Positions 18,101 to 26,838 of a stretch of DNA of 64,000 nt are shown here, one piece after another; position 1 is the stretch's first letter, and every line of letters starts with the position of its first letter. The notes under the pieces are model-generated. The model did not search any database. It saw nothing but the letters and a program-made list of their open reading frames with translations, and was not told where the DNA came from. The position numbers and the translations under genes are program-made. The stretch is from assembly GCA_041397765.1 (NCBI GenBank), contig JAWKWA010000010.1, positions 1 through 64,000 of the forward strand. Direction: 5' to 3'. This stretch comes from JAWKWA01 sp041397765. Its GTDB lineage: Bacteria; Pseudomonadota; Alphaproteobacteria; Rhizobiales; Hyphomicrobiaceae.

Positions 18101-18823
18101 GAGCCGCCGATCTTGCCGACCACCGCCGCCCGAGACGCTGCCCGAGCCGACATTGTCGACGCCGCCGCCGACCACGCCCTCGCCCATGGCGCCCGCACCG
18201 GCGAAGCCGCCGACCGAGCCCTCGGCGCCGAACTGGCCATCGCCGAAATTCACCCCGGCCTCGGCATGTCCGCCGGCGCCCACGAAGGCCTGGCCACCGG
18301 CGCCGACGGTCCCGTGCGTTCCGTCCGCGTCGCCGAAGGTGACGTCGATATCGCCATGGGCCTCGCCGAAGACGCCCGCCTCGGCACCCGCGCCGGCGCT
18401 GTTGGAATCGGCATGCGCCGAGCCGCTGGCGCCGGCAAGACCCGACGCGCCGCCCGAGGCGCTGCCGCTGAAACCTTCGCCGAGGTCCGCATGGGCCTCG
18501 CCCTCGACGGCGCCGCCGACACCGGCCGCACCGCTGGCGCTCGTGCTGTCCGAGGAGCCGCCGGCCCCGACGAAGCCGCCGACCGAGCCGCTGGCACCGG
18601 TGTCCTCGTTGCCCGTCGATCCGCTCGTGCCGCCGTTGGCGACGTCGAAGTCGGCGTTGCTGTCTATGACGTCGCCGATGACCTCCGGCAGCTCGCCGTC
18701 CTCGCCGCCCGCCACGGGGGTCGCTCCCGAGCCGCCGCGGACCAGCTTCAGATCCTCGAGCGAAACCTCGTTCTCGACAGCCAGTCTCTTCGACGCGTCA
18801 GGCGTCTTGGTGTGGATGGTCAT
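15127..18823 (-). pseudogene. giant double-glycine-leader protein, Gly/Ser-rich then Ala-rich coiled-coil; candidate secreted substrate (frameshifted as assembled)
   Basis: Starts at the ATG at 18823 with an AGGAGG ribosome site 6 bases upstream. Residues 20-31 read VSLEDLKLVRGG, a good double-glycine leader (Ser -11, Asp -8, Leu -7, Val -4, Gly -2/-1). Next come about 250 Gly/Ser/Ala/Asp-rich residues (GSTGNEDTGASGSVGGFVG, HADLGEGFSGSASGG). A long Ala/Glu/Lys/Asp-rich stretch of amphipathic helices follows, with approximate 11-residue repeats such as NAVADGAT and AAHAAEDAANAARDVAER. A short Pro-containing linker (KPGPFMPGHGAGP) leads to more coiled coil, and the end is PVPGLTPGLTSGFAPVVGAS. 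The restored length is about 1230 residues. At least six indels break the frame, including ones near 18130, 18080, 17945-17850, 17605, 16800, 16080 and 15460. No known family is recognised. It is probably trimmed after Gly31 and secreted by the C39 exporter at 4.3-10.1 kb. Confidence 0.7.
17873..17975 (-). repeat. 33-35-bp tandem repeats inside the large leader-bearing gene
   Basis: Three successive units begin with GGTCGC(G/A)CC at 17873, 17908 and 17942 on the + strand, separated by GCATCC or GCATCCC. In the coding sense each would give the 11-residue repeat ATDAANAVADG if the unit were 33 bases. The actual spacings of 35 and 34 bases break the frame through extra C residues. These look like homopolymer length errors or slippage. 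Confidence 0.65.
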
Positions 18824-19068
18824 GTGCGCCTCCTGGATTTGCCCTGTTTTGATGGAGGCTGACTTTCACGGTGCGCCGGTTAACAAATCCTTAATACGGA
18901 AGTAATGTTCTGTAACCCAGGGAACACAGAGAGAATAAAGCGGCGTGAATATACAGAAATATACTTAATTTTCCCACGAATGACGCAGGCGAGTGGCGGG
19001 CGCGGACGGCCATTGCGGCGGTCCGGGCGGCAAAGATGGTAGGGCGGGATGCGGTCGAGGAGGGGCTG
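18824..19068. other. upstream region of the leader-bearing gene (holds its promoter)
   Basis: About 245 bases, clearly AT-richer than the surroundings between 18885 and 18980. It should carry the promoter of the large gene reading leftward and the downstream end of cysI. No gene is seen. The shared motif at 18947-18969 lies about 125 bases before the ATG, which implies a leader of about 100 bases if the motif is at the promoter. Confidence 0.45.
18947..18969 (-). promoter_or_regulatory. copy of the AT-rich motif found upstream of the exporter operon
   Basis: On the - strand this reads ATTAAGTAT, 8 bases, ATATTC. The same two blocks lie at 4235-4261 upstream of the adaptor gene, 12 bases apart. 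It contains AATATAC twice on the + strand. It is either a shared activator site or part of a shared promoter. No regulator gene is present in the locus itself. Confidence 0.4.
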
Positions 19069-20790
19069 TCAGCGCCGGCCGGCGAGACGGATGTCGTCGT
19101 GGAAGGTGCGGCCCGACAGCGTCGGGGCAACGACGCCGGCGCGGATCACGAAATCGCCGAAGCGCTCGCCATCCGTGCGCTCCAGTGCGTAGCGGCCGAA
19201 CAGCGGATCGAGCAGGGAGACGATCTCGGCCTCGTGCACGTCCTCGGCATGGAGCTTCGACAGGCGTGAGCCGTCGAAGGCGGCGCCGAGATAGAGATTG
19301 TAGGTTCCAGGGCCACGGCCGACGAGCCCGATCTCGGCGAGATAGGGCCGCGCGCAGCCGTTAGGGCAGCCGGTCATGCGGATGACGATCTCGTCCTCGC
19401 GCAGGCCGTGCCGGTCGAGCAGCGCCTCGAGCCGCGTGACGAGGCTTGGAAGATAGCGCTCGCTCTCGGCGAGGGCGAGGCCGCAGGTCGGCAGGGCGAC
19501 GCAGGCCATGCTGTTGCGCCTGAGGCCCGAGGAGGTGGCGACAAGGATGCCGTTGGCGGCAAGGATCGCGTCGATGCGCTTCTTCGCCCGCGCGCTTACG
19601 CCGGCGACGATGACGTTCTGGTTTGCCGTGCAGATGAGCTCGCCCTTGTGGATCTCGGCGATCTCCCGCATCGCCGTCCGCAAGCCATGTCCCGGCCGGT
19701 CGGCGATGCGGCCATTCTCGACGAAGAGACCGAGATGGAAGCGGCCGTCCGGTCCCTTCTGCCAGCCGAGATGATCGCCGGTCCGGGCAAAGTCGAAAGC
19801 GCGCGGCGGCGATAGCGCGTATCCGAGCCGGCGCTCGACCTCGGCACGGAAGGCGTCGAGACCGCGATCCTCGATGGTGTATTTGAGGCGGGCACGCTTG
19901 CGGATCTCGCGATTGCCCCAGTCGCGCTGCACCGTCAGGACCTTCTCGGCGACGTCGACGGCTTGCGATGGCGTGCAGAAGCCCATGACGTCGGCGGTAC
20001 GCGGGAACGTGTCGGGCTCGCCATGCGTCATGCCCATGCCGCCGCCGACGGTGACGTTCCAGCCGCAAACCTCGCCATTCTCGACGATGGCGATGAAGCC
20101 GAGATCGTGCGCGAAGATGTCGACGTCGTTGTCGGGCGGCACGGCGACGACGGTCTTGAATTTTCTCGGCAGGTAGTGGCGGCCGTAGAGCGGCTCCTCC
20201 TCGCCGGCGGCCTCGCCATCCGGGCCGGCGATCCGCTCGCCGTCGAGCCAGATCTCGCGATAGGCGCCGGTCCGCGGCAGCAGATGGGTGCTGAGCGAAC
20301 GCGCAAGCTCGAGCGCGCTTTCGTGAGCGGGCGAGAGATGCGGGTTCGACGTCGCCAGCACGTTGCGGTTGACGTCACCGCAGGCTGCGATCGTATCGAG
20401 GAGTGCCGCGTCGATCGCCTGCATGGTCGCGCGCATGTTGGACTTGATGACGCCGTGGAACTGGAAGGTCTGGCGGGTGGTGAGCCTCAGCGTACCGTTG
20501 GCGTAGTTGCCGGCGATGGCATCGAGCGCGAGCCACTGGGCGGGCGTCACCACGCCGCCGGGAATGCGCACGCGGATCATGAAGGAATAGGCCTTCTCCA
20601 GCTTCTTCCGGGCGCGCTCGCCACGCAGGTCGCGATCGTCCTGCAGATAGGTGCCGTGGAACTTGACGAGCTGCTGGTCGTCCTCGGCGATCGCTCCCGT
20701 TGCCTGATCGGCGAGGCCCTCGGCGATGGTGCCGCGAAGCTGGCGGCTCGCCTCCTTGATATGCTCGTTGCGTGCGCGCTTGTCGGTCAT
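19069..20790 (-). CDS. cysI: assimilatory sulfite reductase (NADPH) hemoprotein beta subunit
   Basis: 573 residues, close to E. coli CysI (570). It reduces sulfite to sulfide with six electrons at a siroheme-[4Fe-4S] centre. The two Cys pairs that hold the cluster and siroheme are visible in CVALPTCGLALAESERYLP and MTGCPNGCARPYLAEIGLVG. The N-terminal RQLRGTIAEGL and FHGTYLQDDRD, then RLTTRQTFQFHGV, are typical of the NADPH-type enzyme rather than the ferredoxin type common in rhizobia. It is the last gene of cysG-cysJ-cysI, 21 bases after cysJ. Electrons would come from CysJ. No sulfate activation genes are in the window. Confidence 0.92.
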   Translation of the reverse strand: MTDKRARNEHIKEASRQLRGTIAEGLADQATGAIAEDDQQLVKFHGTYLQDDRDLRGERARKKLEKAYSFMIRVRIPGGVVTPAQWLALDAIAGNYANGTLRLTTRQTFQFHGVIKSNMRATMQAIDAALLDTIAACGDVNRNVLATSNPHLSPAHESALELARSLSTHLLPRTGAYREIWLDGERIAGPDGEAAGEEEPLYGRHYLPRKFKTVVAVPPDNDVDIFAHDLGFIAIVENGEVCGWNVTVGGGMGMTHGEPDTFPRTADVMGFCTPSQAVDVAEKVLTVQRDWGNREIRKRARLKYTIEDRGLDAFRAEVERRLGYALSPPRAFDFARTGDHLGWQKGPDGRFHLGLFVENGRIADRPGHGLRTAMREIAEIHKGELICTANQNVIVAGVSARAKKRIDAILAANGILVATSSGLRRNSMACVALPTCGLALAESERYLPSLVTRLEALLDRHGLREDEIVIRMTGCPNGCARPYLAEIGLVGRGPGTYNLYLGAAFDGSRLSKLHAEDVHEAEIVSLLDPLFGRYALERTDGERFGDFVIRAGVVAPTLSGRTFHDDIRLAGRR

Positions 20791-20811
20791 CGGTGAAGCT
20801 CCGCCTCGCGA

Positions 20812-22590
20812 TCAGTAGACGTCGCGCTGGTAACGGCCGGCCTTGGCGAGCGCCTTCAACGCGGCACGACCGGCCTCGGCGTCCCCCTTCGCCTGCTCGG
20901 CGAGGATCCGCGCCAGCGTGTCGTCGACATCGCGTGCCATGCCCTTCTCGTCGCCGCAGACATAGATGTGCGCGCCGTCCCCGATCCAGCCGAGAAGCTG
21001 GTCGCGATGCTGCCAGAGCCGGTGCTGCACGTAGATCTTCTCGGGCTGGTCGCGCGAGAAGGCGACGTCGAGGCGGGCGAGGGTGCCGCTCGCCAGGTGC
21101 TCCTGCCATTCGAGCTGGTAGAGGAAGTCGTGCGTGAAATTGCGCTCGCCGAACACCAGCCAGTTGTGGCCCGTCGCGCCCATCGCCTCGCGCTCGGCGA
21201 CGAAGCCGCGAAGGGCGACACCGGTGCCCGCGCCGATCATCACCACCGGGCGGGCCGGATCGGCGGGCAGGCGGAAGTGACGGTTCGGCTTGACGAACAG
21301 TTTCAGGCTGTCGCCCTTGCGGCGGCGGTCGGCGAGGAAGGTCGAGGCGACGCCCTTGCGGTCGAGGCCATGGGCATGCCAGCGCACGGCACCGACGAGC
21401 AGATGCGTCTCGCCCTCATGGGCCGCCGCACTCGATGCGACGGAATAGAGCCGGTGCGGCAGCGGCCGCAGCAGCTCCCGCAGATCCGAGCCCATCAAGG
21501 TTGCCGGATAGGTCTTGAAGAGATCGAGGAGCTGGCGGTCGGCGGCGAAGGCCTGGAAGCTGGCGGCGTCGGCGGCAAGCCTCGCGACATCCTCCCGGCC
21601 GGCGATCCGGCCATAGCGCTCGGCGAGCGGGCGCGACAGCGTGGTGATGTCGGCGGACGTCTCCAGATGCGCGAGCAAGCCGGCATCCGGCGTGACGCGC
21701 GCCGCCTCGATGACGGCGGCGACGAGCTCGGGATCGTTCTCGGGGATGACGGCGATGGCGTCGCCCGGCTGATAGGTGAAGCCCGGCGCGTCGGTCCGCA
21801 ACTCGACGTGCCAGGTCTCGCGGCTCGATCCGGTGCCGCTCAGATTGACGAGTTCGGTGATCTCGGCTTCGAGCGGGCTCTCGGCGCTGAAGGCGGGTGC
21901 GGTCTCGCCGGCGGGCTCGGCGTCGGCGTGGAAATTGACATGGACGACGGTGGAGGCGGCATCTTCCGCCGGCCGCAAGGTCTCGAGCGTCGCGGTCGTC
22001 CAGGCGGCCGCCGCCTTCGCAAAGTCGAGATCGAGGTCGATGCGCTCGGCGACGCGCACGCCGCCGAGCTCGGCGAGCCTTGCATCGATGCGCCGGCCGG
22101 TCTCGCAGAAATTGACATAGGCGCTGTCGCCGAGGGCGAGCACCGAGAAGTGCAGGCCGTCGAGACGCGGCGCGTCGCCCGCCATCAGGGCCGTGTAGAA
22201 ATCGGCGGCGCGCTGGGGCGGATCGCCCTCGCCCCAGGTCGCGGCAAAGACGAGGAGCCGGCCGGCCTTCTGGAGCGCAGCCGGATCGGCCTCGGCCATG
22301 TCGAGCACGCGGGCGTCGAAACCGAGCTTGGCGGCCGACTTCCTGGCAGCGAGCGCGAGGCTCTCGGCGTTACCCGACTCGCTCGCATAGAGGATCGTCA
22401 GCGGCGTGCGCTTTCTCGGCGGGGCGAGCGGGGCGGCCTGTGCGGCGGGCGTACCGGCCGACAGCCCGGCGAGGAAGCCCGACAGCCAGGCGCGTTGCTC
22501 GGGGCTCGAGCGGGCGACGACGGAGTTGAGCAGTCCGATCTCGGCGGCCGAGAAGGGAGCCGTGCTTGGAATGGGGGCGAGTGCGGTCAT
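20812..22590 (-). CDS. cysJ: sulfite reductase (NADPH) flavoprotein alpha subunit
   Basis: 592 residues. The N-terminal helix region (SPEQRAWLSGFLAGLSAG) is followed by an FMN flavodoxin domain (TILYASESGNAESLALAARK, VFAATWGEGDPP). A linker/FAD domain comes next with YQPGDAIAVIPEN and the FAD motif HRLYSVASS, then an NADPH domain (VMIGAGTGVALRGFVAER, YVCGDEKGMARDVDDTL). It ends RYQRDVY, as in enterobacterial CysJ. It passes electrons from NADPH through FAD and FMN to CysI. A CysJ partner is uncommon in rhizobia, which supports a distinct origin for this cluster. It lies between cysG (43 bases) and cysI in one apparent operon. Confidence 0.93.
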   Translation of the reverse strand: MTALAPIPSTAPFSAAEIGLLNSVVARSSPEQRAWLSGFLAGLSAGTPAAQAAPLAPPRKRTPLTILYASESGNAESLALAARKSAAKLGFDARVLDMAEADPAALQKAGRLLVFAATWGEGDPPQRAADFYTALMAGDAPRLDGLHFSVLALGDSAYVNFCETGRRIDARLAELGGVRVAERIDLDLDFAKAAAAWTTATLETLRPAEDAASTVVHVNFHADAEPAGETAPAFSAESPLEAEITELVNLSGTGSSRETWHVELRTDAPGFTYQPGDAIAVIPENDPELVAAVIEAARVTPDAGLLAHLETSADITTLSRPLAERYGRIAGREDVARLAADAASFQAFAADRQLLDLFKTYPATLMGSDLRELLRPLPHRLYSVASSAAAHEGETHLLVGAVRWHAHGLDRKGVASTFLADRRRKGDSLKLFVKPNRHFRLPADPARPVVMIGAGTGVALRGFVAEREAMGATGHNWLVFGERNFTHDFLYQLEWQEHLASGTLARLDVAFSRDQPEKIYVQHRLWQHRDQLLGWIGDGAHIYVCGDEKGMARDVDDTLARILAEQAKGDAEAGRAALKALAKAGRYQRDVY

Positions 22591-22632
22591 CGTGGGCTCC
22601 GGTGGGTCCGGTCTCGTGGACAGGCGCGCGGC

Positions 22633-24129
22633 TCAGCCGGCGACCCAGTGGGTGAGGCGTGCGACGTCCTCGGGCGAGGCAAGGTTTGCGGCGGCCGGTA
22701 CGACGTCGTCATCGGTGGGAGCGTGGCGAGAGGTCTCGTATGGCGCCATCCGCCGGGGCGGGGAGAGGCCTGCCTCGCTCCAATCGAGACCGGCGAAGAT
22801 GACCGCCGGGCCGGTGATGTCATGGGCATGGAGAGCGGCCGGCAGGTCGGCGAGCGTGGTGTGGATGGCGCGCTCCTCGGGCCGCGTCGCGTTCTCGACG
22901 GCGACGATGGCAAGAGCCGGGCTCGCCCCTTCGGCGATCAGACGGGCGGCGATGGCCGGTGCGGCTGCGACACCCATATAGATCGCGAAGGCATGGCCCG
23001 GCCGTGCGAGCGCGCGCCAGTCGAGATCGGCGAGGCCATCGGCCGTCGCGCCGGTGACGATGGAAAACTGCCTGACCTTGCGGCGCAGCGTCACCGGCAG
23101 CTGGATGCTTGCGGCCGCGCCGAGCGCGGCGGTGATGCCGGGCACGATCTCGACCGGGAAGCCGGCGGCACGGACGGCGGCGATCTCCTCGGCGGCGCGC
23201 CCGAAGATCAGCGGATCGCCGCCCTTCAAGCGGACGACGCGATGGCCCTTGGCCGCTTCGCGCACCAGCGTGCGGTCGATGTCGGCTTGCGGCGTGGCGT
23301 GGCCCCAGCCCTCCTTGGCGACACGGATGATGCGGGCATCGCGGCGGGCGTGGTCGAGCACGGCATCCGGAACGAGGCCGTCGACGACGATGACGTCGGC
23401 CTCCTGCAGGCGCTGCTGGGCGCGCAGCGTCAGGAGATCGGGGTCGCCCGGACCGGCGCCGACGAGGGCGACCGAGCCCTGGCGCGCATCCGGCCCGGTG
23501 GCTTCGGCGATGGCCGCCTCCAGATGGCGCTCGGCACCGACCTCGTCGCGGCCGAGCACATGGTCATACCAGGGGCCAGTGATCAGCCGCTCCCAGATGC
23601 GCCGGCGCAGCACGCTGTCCGCGACGGCCGCGGCGATCCTGGCGCGGATCGAGCCCGCATGGCGGGCCACGGCGCCGAGGCGCGCCGGCATGAGCGCCTC
23701 GAGGCGCGCACGGATCCGGCGGGCGAGGACGGGGGCCGTGCCTTCGCTGCCGATCGCGACGATGATCGGGTCGCGGTCGACGATGGCGGGCACGAGAAAG
23801 CTGCTCCGTTGCGGACGGTCGACGATATTGATCGGGATCGCGCGCGCCTCGGCCGCGGTGGCGACCGCCTCGTCTAGGGCCGGATCGTCGCTGGCGGAGA
23901 CGACGAGGCGGGCGCCGTCGAGGTCGGCCGGCACGAACGGGCTGGTCGAGATCTCGACGCCATGGGCGGCGGCGAGATCGGCGAGATCGCGCGACGGCCG
24001 CGCCGCGACGAGCCTGATCCGGGCCGTGGTCCTGACGAGCAGCCGCAGCTTCTGCAGCGCCTTCTCACCCTCGCCGACGAGGACGACGCGCTCGGACGCG
24101 ACATCGAGAAAGAGCGGGAAATAGCGCAT
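22633..24129 (-). CDS. cysG: siroheme synthase (uroporphyrinogen III methyltransferase / precorrin-2 dehydrogenase / ferrochelatase)
   Basis: 498 residues with two modules. The N-terminal 200 are the dehydrogenase/ferrochelatase part (MRYFPLFLDVASERVVLVGE binding NAD, then PINIVDRPQRSSFLVPAIVD). The C-terminal 260 are the SAM-dependent uroporphyrinogen III methyltransferase (VALVGAGPGDPDLLTLRAQ, VRLKGGDPLIFGRAAEEIAA, VVPGIT-type loop IVPGITAALGAAAS). It makes siroheme, the cofactor of CysI encoded two genes downstream, so the operon supplies enzyme and cofactor together. A C-terminal extension of about 45 residues after AVIFAGLDWSEAGL has no obvious role. First gene of the operon; its promoter must lie in the AT-rich stretch upstream of 24129. 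Confidence 0.92.
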   Translation of the reverse strand: MRYFPLFLDVASERVVLVGEGEKALQKLRLLVRTTARIRLVAARPSRDLADLAAAHGVEISTSPFVPADLDGARLVVSASDDPALDEAVATAAEARAIPINIVDRPQRSSFLVPAIVDRDPIIVAIGSEGTAPVLARRIRARLEALMPARLGAVARHAGSIRARIAAAVADSVLRRRIWERLITGPWYDHVLGRDEVGAERHLEAAIAEATGPDARQGSVALVGAGPGDPDLLTLRAQQRLQEADVIVVDGLVPDAVLDHARRDARIIRVAKEGWGHATPQADIDRTLVREAAKGHRVVRLKGGDPLIFGRAAEEIAAVRAAGFPVEIVPGITAALGAAASIQLPVTLRRKVRQFSIVTGATADGLADLDWRALARPGHAFAIYMGVAAAPAIAARLIAEGASPALAIVAVENATRPEERAIHTTLADLPAALHAHDITGPAVIFAGLDWSEAGLSPPRRMAPYETSRHAPTDDDVVPAAANLASPEDVARLTHWVAG

Positions 24130-24593
24130 CGGACGATCCTCGGCCGGTATCCGCCCGACGCGATCGGGCGCGGGCCTTCGGTCGGGAATCTAGCGGTTGG
24201 AAGAACAATTTTCTATCTGGGCGGTGCTTGCGGTGCGAAATAAGCAGTACATTCAAACGCGAGGGGCAATGATGAGAAAACCATTCCAAATGACGAGGCC
24301 GGGACGGATCGCCCGTGCTCGCGGACGGGTCCGGTAGAGCATGCCGGCGGGCGAGGGCGGCGGGCAAGGGTTGCCGGGAAGGGATGCTTGCCTGAGCGGC
24401 CGGCGCCGAAGCCCTGACGATGCGCCCTGACGCTGCCCGATCGGCCTGCCGGTGCGCATCACGGGCCTCGATGTGCTGCAATCCGGTGCAAGGCTGAAGA
24501 GAGTGTCCTATCAATGCGGCCGGCCCACCCCCGCGCACCGGCATGGTGAGCGCGCGAGGTGCGGGCGGTTGCGCATGGCGGAGGTAGGCCAAG
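24130..24593. other. divergent intergenic region between cysG and the GntR-family gene
   Basis: Some 460 bases. The stretch 24205-24295 is AT-rich for this genome (GAACAATTTTCTATC, GAAATAAGCAGTACATTC) and is the likely promoter and operator area for the cys operon. The rest is GC-rich and shows no gene or clear repeat. The GGAGG at 24580-24584 is the ribosome site of the GntR-type gene. Confidence 0.4.
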
Positions 24594-25295
24594 GTGGCGG
24601 CCCGGCAGATCAGGAGCTGGCAGTCGGTGCAGCAGGAGGTGCGGCGCCGCATCAAGGCGCGCGAGTGGCGGCCGGGCGAGATGATCCCGAGCGAGGCCGA
24701 GCTCGCCGCGGAGTTCGGTTGCGCGCGGGCGACCGTCAACCGGGCGTTGCGCGGCCTCGCCGAGGCCGGCCTGCTCGACCGCCGGCGCAAGGCCGGCAGC
24801 CGTGTCGCGCTGCATCCGGTGCGCAAGGCGACGCTGGACATTCCGGTCTTGCGCAACGAGATCGAGGCCAAGGGCCTCGCCTATTGCTATCGGCTGCTCG
24901 CGCGCCGGCTCTGCGCCCCGCCCGCCGAGATGGCGATACGCATGAAGGCGGACGCCGGTGAGCGCCTGCTCCAACTCAGCGGGCTCCACCTCGCGGGCGC
25001 CCGGCCCTATGTGCTCGAAGGTCGCTGGATCAATCCGCGGGTCGTGCCGGAGGTCGAGGCGGTCGATTTCGAGGCGATCAGCCCCAACGAGTGGCTGGTC
25101 ACGCATGTGCCGTTCGAGGGCGGCGACATCGCATTCTCGGCGACGTCGGCGAGCGCGGAGGAAGCCCGCATTCTCGACTGCCGTCCGGGCGACGGTCTGT
25201 TCGTGATCGAGCGGATGACATGGTCGGGCGACCAGGTGATCACGTCGGTGCGCCTCGTCTTCGCTCCGGGCTACCGGATGCACACGCAGATCTGA
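24594..25295 (+). CDS. GntR-family (HutC/UTRA type) transcriptional regulator
   Basis: 233 residues. The N-terminal winged helix-turn-helix has the family hallmark GEMIPSEAELAAEFGCARAT followed by VNRALRGLAEAGLLDRRRKA. The C-terminal UTRA ligand domain includes LHLAGARPYVLEGRWINPRV and ends VRLVFAPGYRMHTQI. The closest well-known relatives are HutC-type repressors of catabolic operons, but no hut genes are here. GTG start at 24594 with GGAGG at 24580-24584. It converges with the FGGY kinase gene, 18 bases away, so it may control the sugar operon or the divergent cys region. The target is not evident. Confidence 0.85.
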   Translation: MAARQIRSWQSVQQEVRRRIKAREWRPGEMIPSEAELAAEFGCARATVNRALRGLAEAGLLDRRRKAGSRVALHPVRKATLDIPVLRNEIEAKGLAYCYRLLARRLCAPPAEMAIRMKADAGERLLQLSGLHLAGARPYVLEGRWINPRVVPEVEAVDFEAISPNEWLVTHVPFEGGDIAFSATSASAEEARILDCRPGDGLFVIERMTWSGDQVITSVRLVFAPGYRMHTQI

Positions 25296-25313
25296 GCGGT
25301 GCGCCGTTCGCGA

Positions 25314-26834
25314 CTACGCCCCCTCGAGGGCGGCGAGGCTCGGGAACAGATCCTTCAGCCGGCGATAGGTGTCGCGCCAGAGTGCATATTTCCGATCGAG
25401 CGCCGACGCGGCCGCCGGCTCGGGCTCGAATGTGCGGCCCTGGCGGACATATTTCGAGATGGCGGTCCAGTCGGCGATGGCGCCGATGCCGATGCCGGCG
25501 ACGAAGGCCGCCCCAAGGCAGGAGCCCGGATGACGGTCGATGCGCGTGACCGGCCGGCCGAGCGCGTCGGCGGTGATCTGCAGCCAGAGGTCGCTGCGGG
25601 CACCGCCGTCGGCCGCGAAGATCCGTGTCACTTCCAGCCCCGCCTCGCCCAGCACCTCGGTGTGATGGCGAAAGCCGAATACGACGGCTTCGAGGGCGGC
25701 GCGCCAGATTTCCGGCATGCCATGATTGAGGCCGAGGCCGACGAGCGTGCCGCGCGCATAGGGGTCCATGAGCGGTGTCTTCTCGCCGAGCACATAGGGC
25801 AGCATCAGGAGCGGCGAGGTCGCCGGCACGCGGGCGGCGAGCCCGTCGAGCCATTGATGCGCGCCGACACCGGCCTTGCGCGCCGCTTCCGCCTCGCCCG
25901 AACCCCAGTTGCGCACCACCCAGTTGAGCAGCGAGCCCGATGCCGCCATGCAGCCGTTCGGAAACCAGAGGCCGGGCACGATGTGATGGTCGATGAACAG
26001 CCGGCGATCGGCGACGGGTCGGTCTGACGAGAGCAGGATGTCGCCGGCGCCGCCGAACTTGACGACGAGATCGCCGTTGCGCGAGGCGCCGCACACGAAG
26101 GCCGAGGCGACATGGTCGGCGCAGCCCGCGACGACCGGCGTGCCGGGCGCAAGGCCGGTATGGTCGGCAGCCGCGGCGGTGATGCCGCCGACGACCTCGT
26201 GGCTCCTGCGGATCGGCGCGAGGAACCGAGGATCGAGGTCGGCGAGCGCGAGCAGACGCTCGTCATAGGCACCGGTCGAGATGTTCACGAGGCCCGATTC
26301 GAGCGCCCAGTTGTGCTCGACCTGGCGCGTGCCGGTGAGCGCTGCGGTGATGTAATCGGAGGCGCCGAGCACGCACTGCGTCTGCCGCCAGATCTCGGGC
26401 TCGCGGCGGCGCAGCCACATCAGCTTCGGGCCGACGAGCTGCTGGCTGTAGCCGGTGCCCGTCAGCGCCAGGAACTCGTCCTCTTGCATCCCCGCCCGGA
26501 AACTTTCGAGCTCGGCGGTGGCGCGCGCATCGTTCTGCTGGATGCTGCGCCTGAGGGCGCGGCCGTCGCGATCGACGAGGATCACGGTCGGCAGCATGCC
26601 GGTGATGCCGACACCGGTGATGTCGCGCGGCGAAAGCCCGCTGCGCGAGAGGAGCGCGCGGGCGATCTCGCCGACATTGCCCCACCATTCCCCGGTCTCC
26701 TCCTCGGCCCAGCCGGCATGGTCCGAGTGGAGTGTCGCCGGCCGGCTTTCGACCGCGAGCGTGGCGCCCTCGGCGTCGATCAGGATGCCGATGGTCGAGG
26801 TCGTGCCGATGTCGAGGCCGAGGAGATAGGGCAT
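25314..26834 (-). CDS. FGGY-family carbohydrate kinase (xylulokinase-like)
   Basis: About 506 residues, the usual length for FGGY kinases such as XylB. The N-terminal phosphate loop is LLGLDIGTTSTIGILIDAEG; WAEEETGEWW follows at the usual place. The C-terminal domain shows FAADGGARSDLWLQITADAL, then LGRPVTRI. The protein phosphorylates a sugar or polyol with ATP; xylulose or a related pentulose is the best guess. I chose the ATG at 26834, 4 bases after the PPOX gene's stop, because the conserved sequence starts there; the frame is open further upstream. Last gene of the nine-gene sugar operon. Confidence 0.87.
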   Translation of the reverse strand: MPYLLGLDIGTTSTIGILIDAEGATLAVESRPATLHSDHAGWAEEETGEWWGNVGEIARALLSRSGLSPRDITGVGITGMLPTVILVDRDGRALRRSIQQNDARATAELESFRAGMQEDEFLALTGTGYSQQLVGPKLMWLRRREPEIWRQTQCVLGASDYITAALTGTRQVEHNWALESGLVNISTGAYDERLLALADLDPRFLAPIRRSHEVVGGITAAAADHTGLAPGTPVVAGCADHVASAFVCGASRNGDLVVKFGGAGDILLSSDRPVADRRLFIDHHIVPGLWFPNGCMAASGSLLNWVVRNWGSGEAEAARKAGVGAHQWLDGLAARVPATSPLLMLPYVLGEKTPLMDPYARGTLVGLGLNHGMPEIWRAALEAVVFGFRHHTEVLGEAGLEVTRIFAADGGARSDLWLQITADALGRPVTRIDRHPGSCLGAAFVAGIGIGAIADWTAISKYVRQGRTFEPEPAAASALDRKYALWRDTYRRLKDLFPSLAALEGA

Positions 26835-26838
26835 GGCG

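Noticed and set aside
15302..18862. Long + strand frames of Ala/Leu/Gly-rich sequence (541 and 414 residues) opposite the large gene
   Set aside because: They are the complement of the Ala-rich repeats; the - strand has the ribosome site, leader and consistent helical repeats.
20968..23877. 969-residue + strand frame opposite cysJ/cysG
   Set aside because: It is antisense to two well-conserved genes and shows no family pattern.
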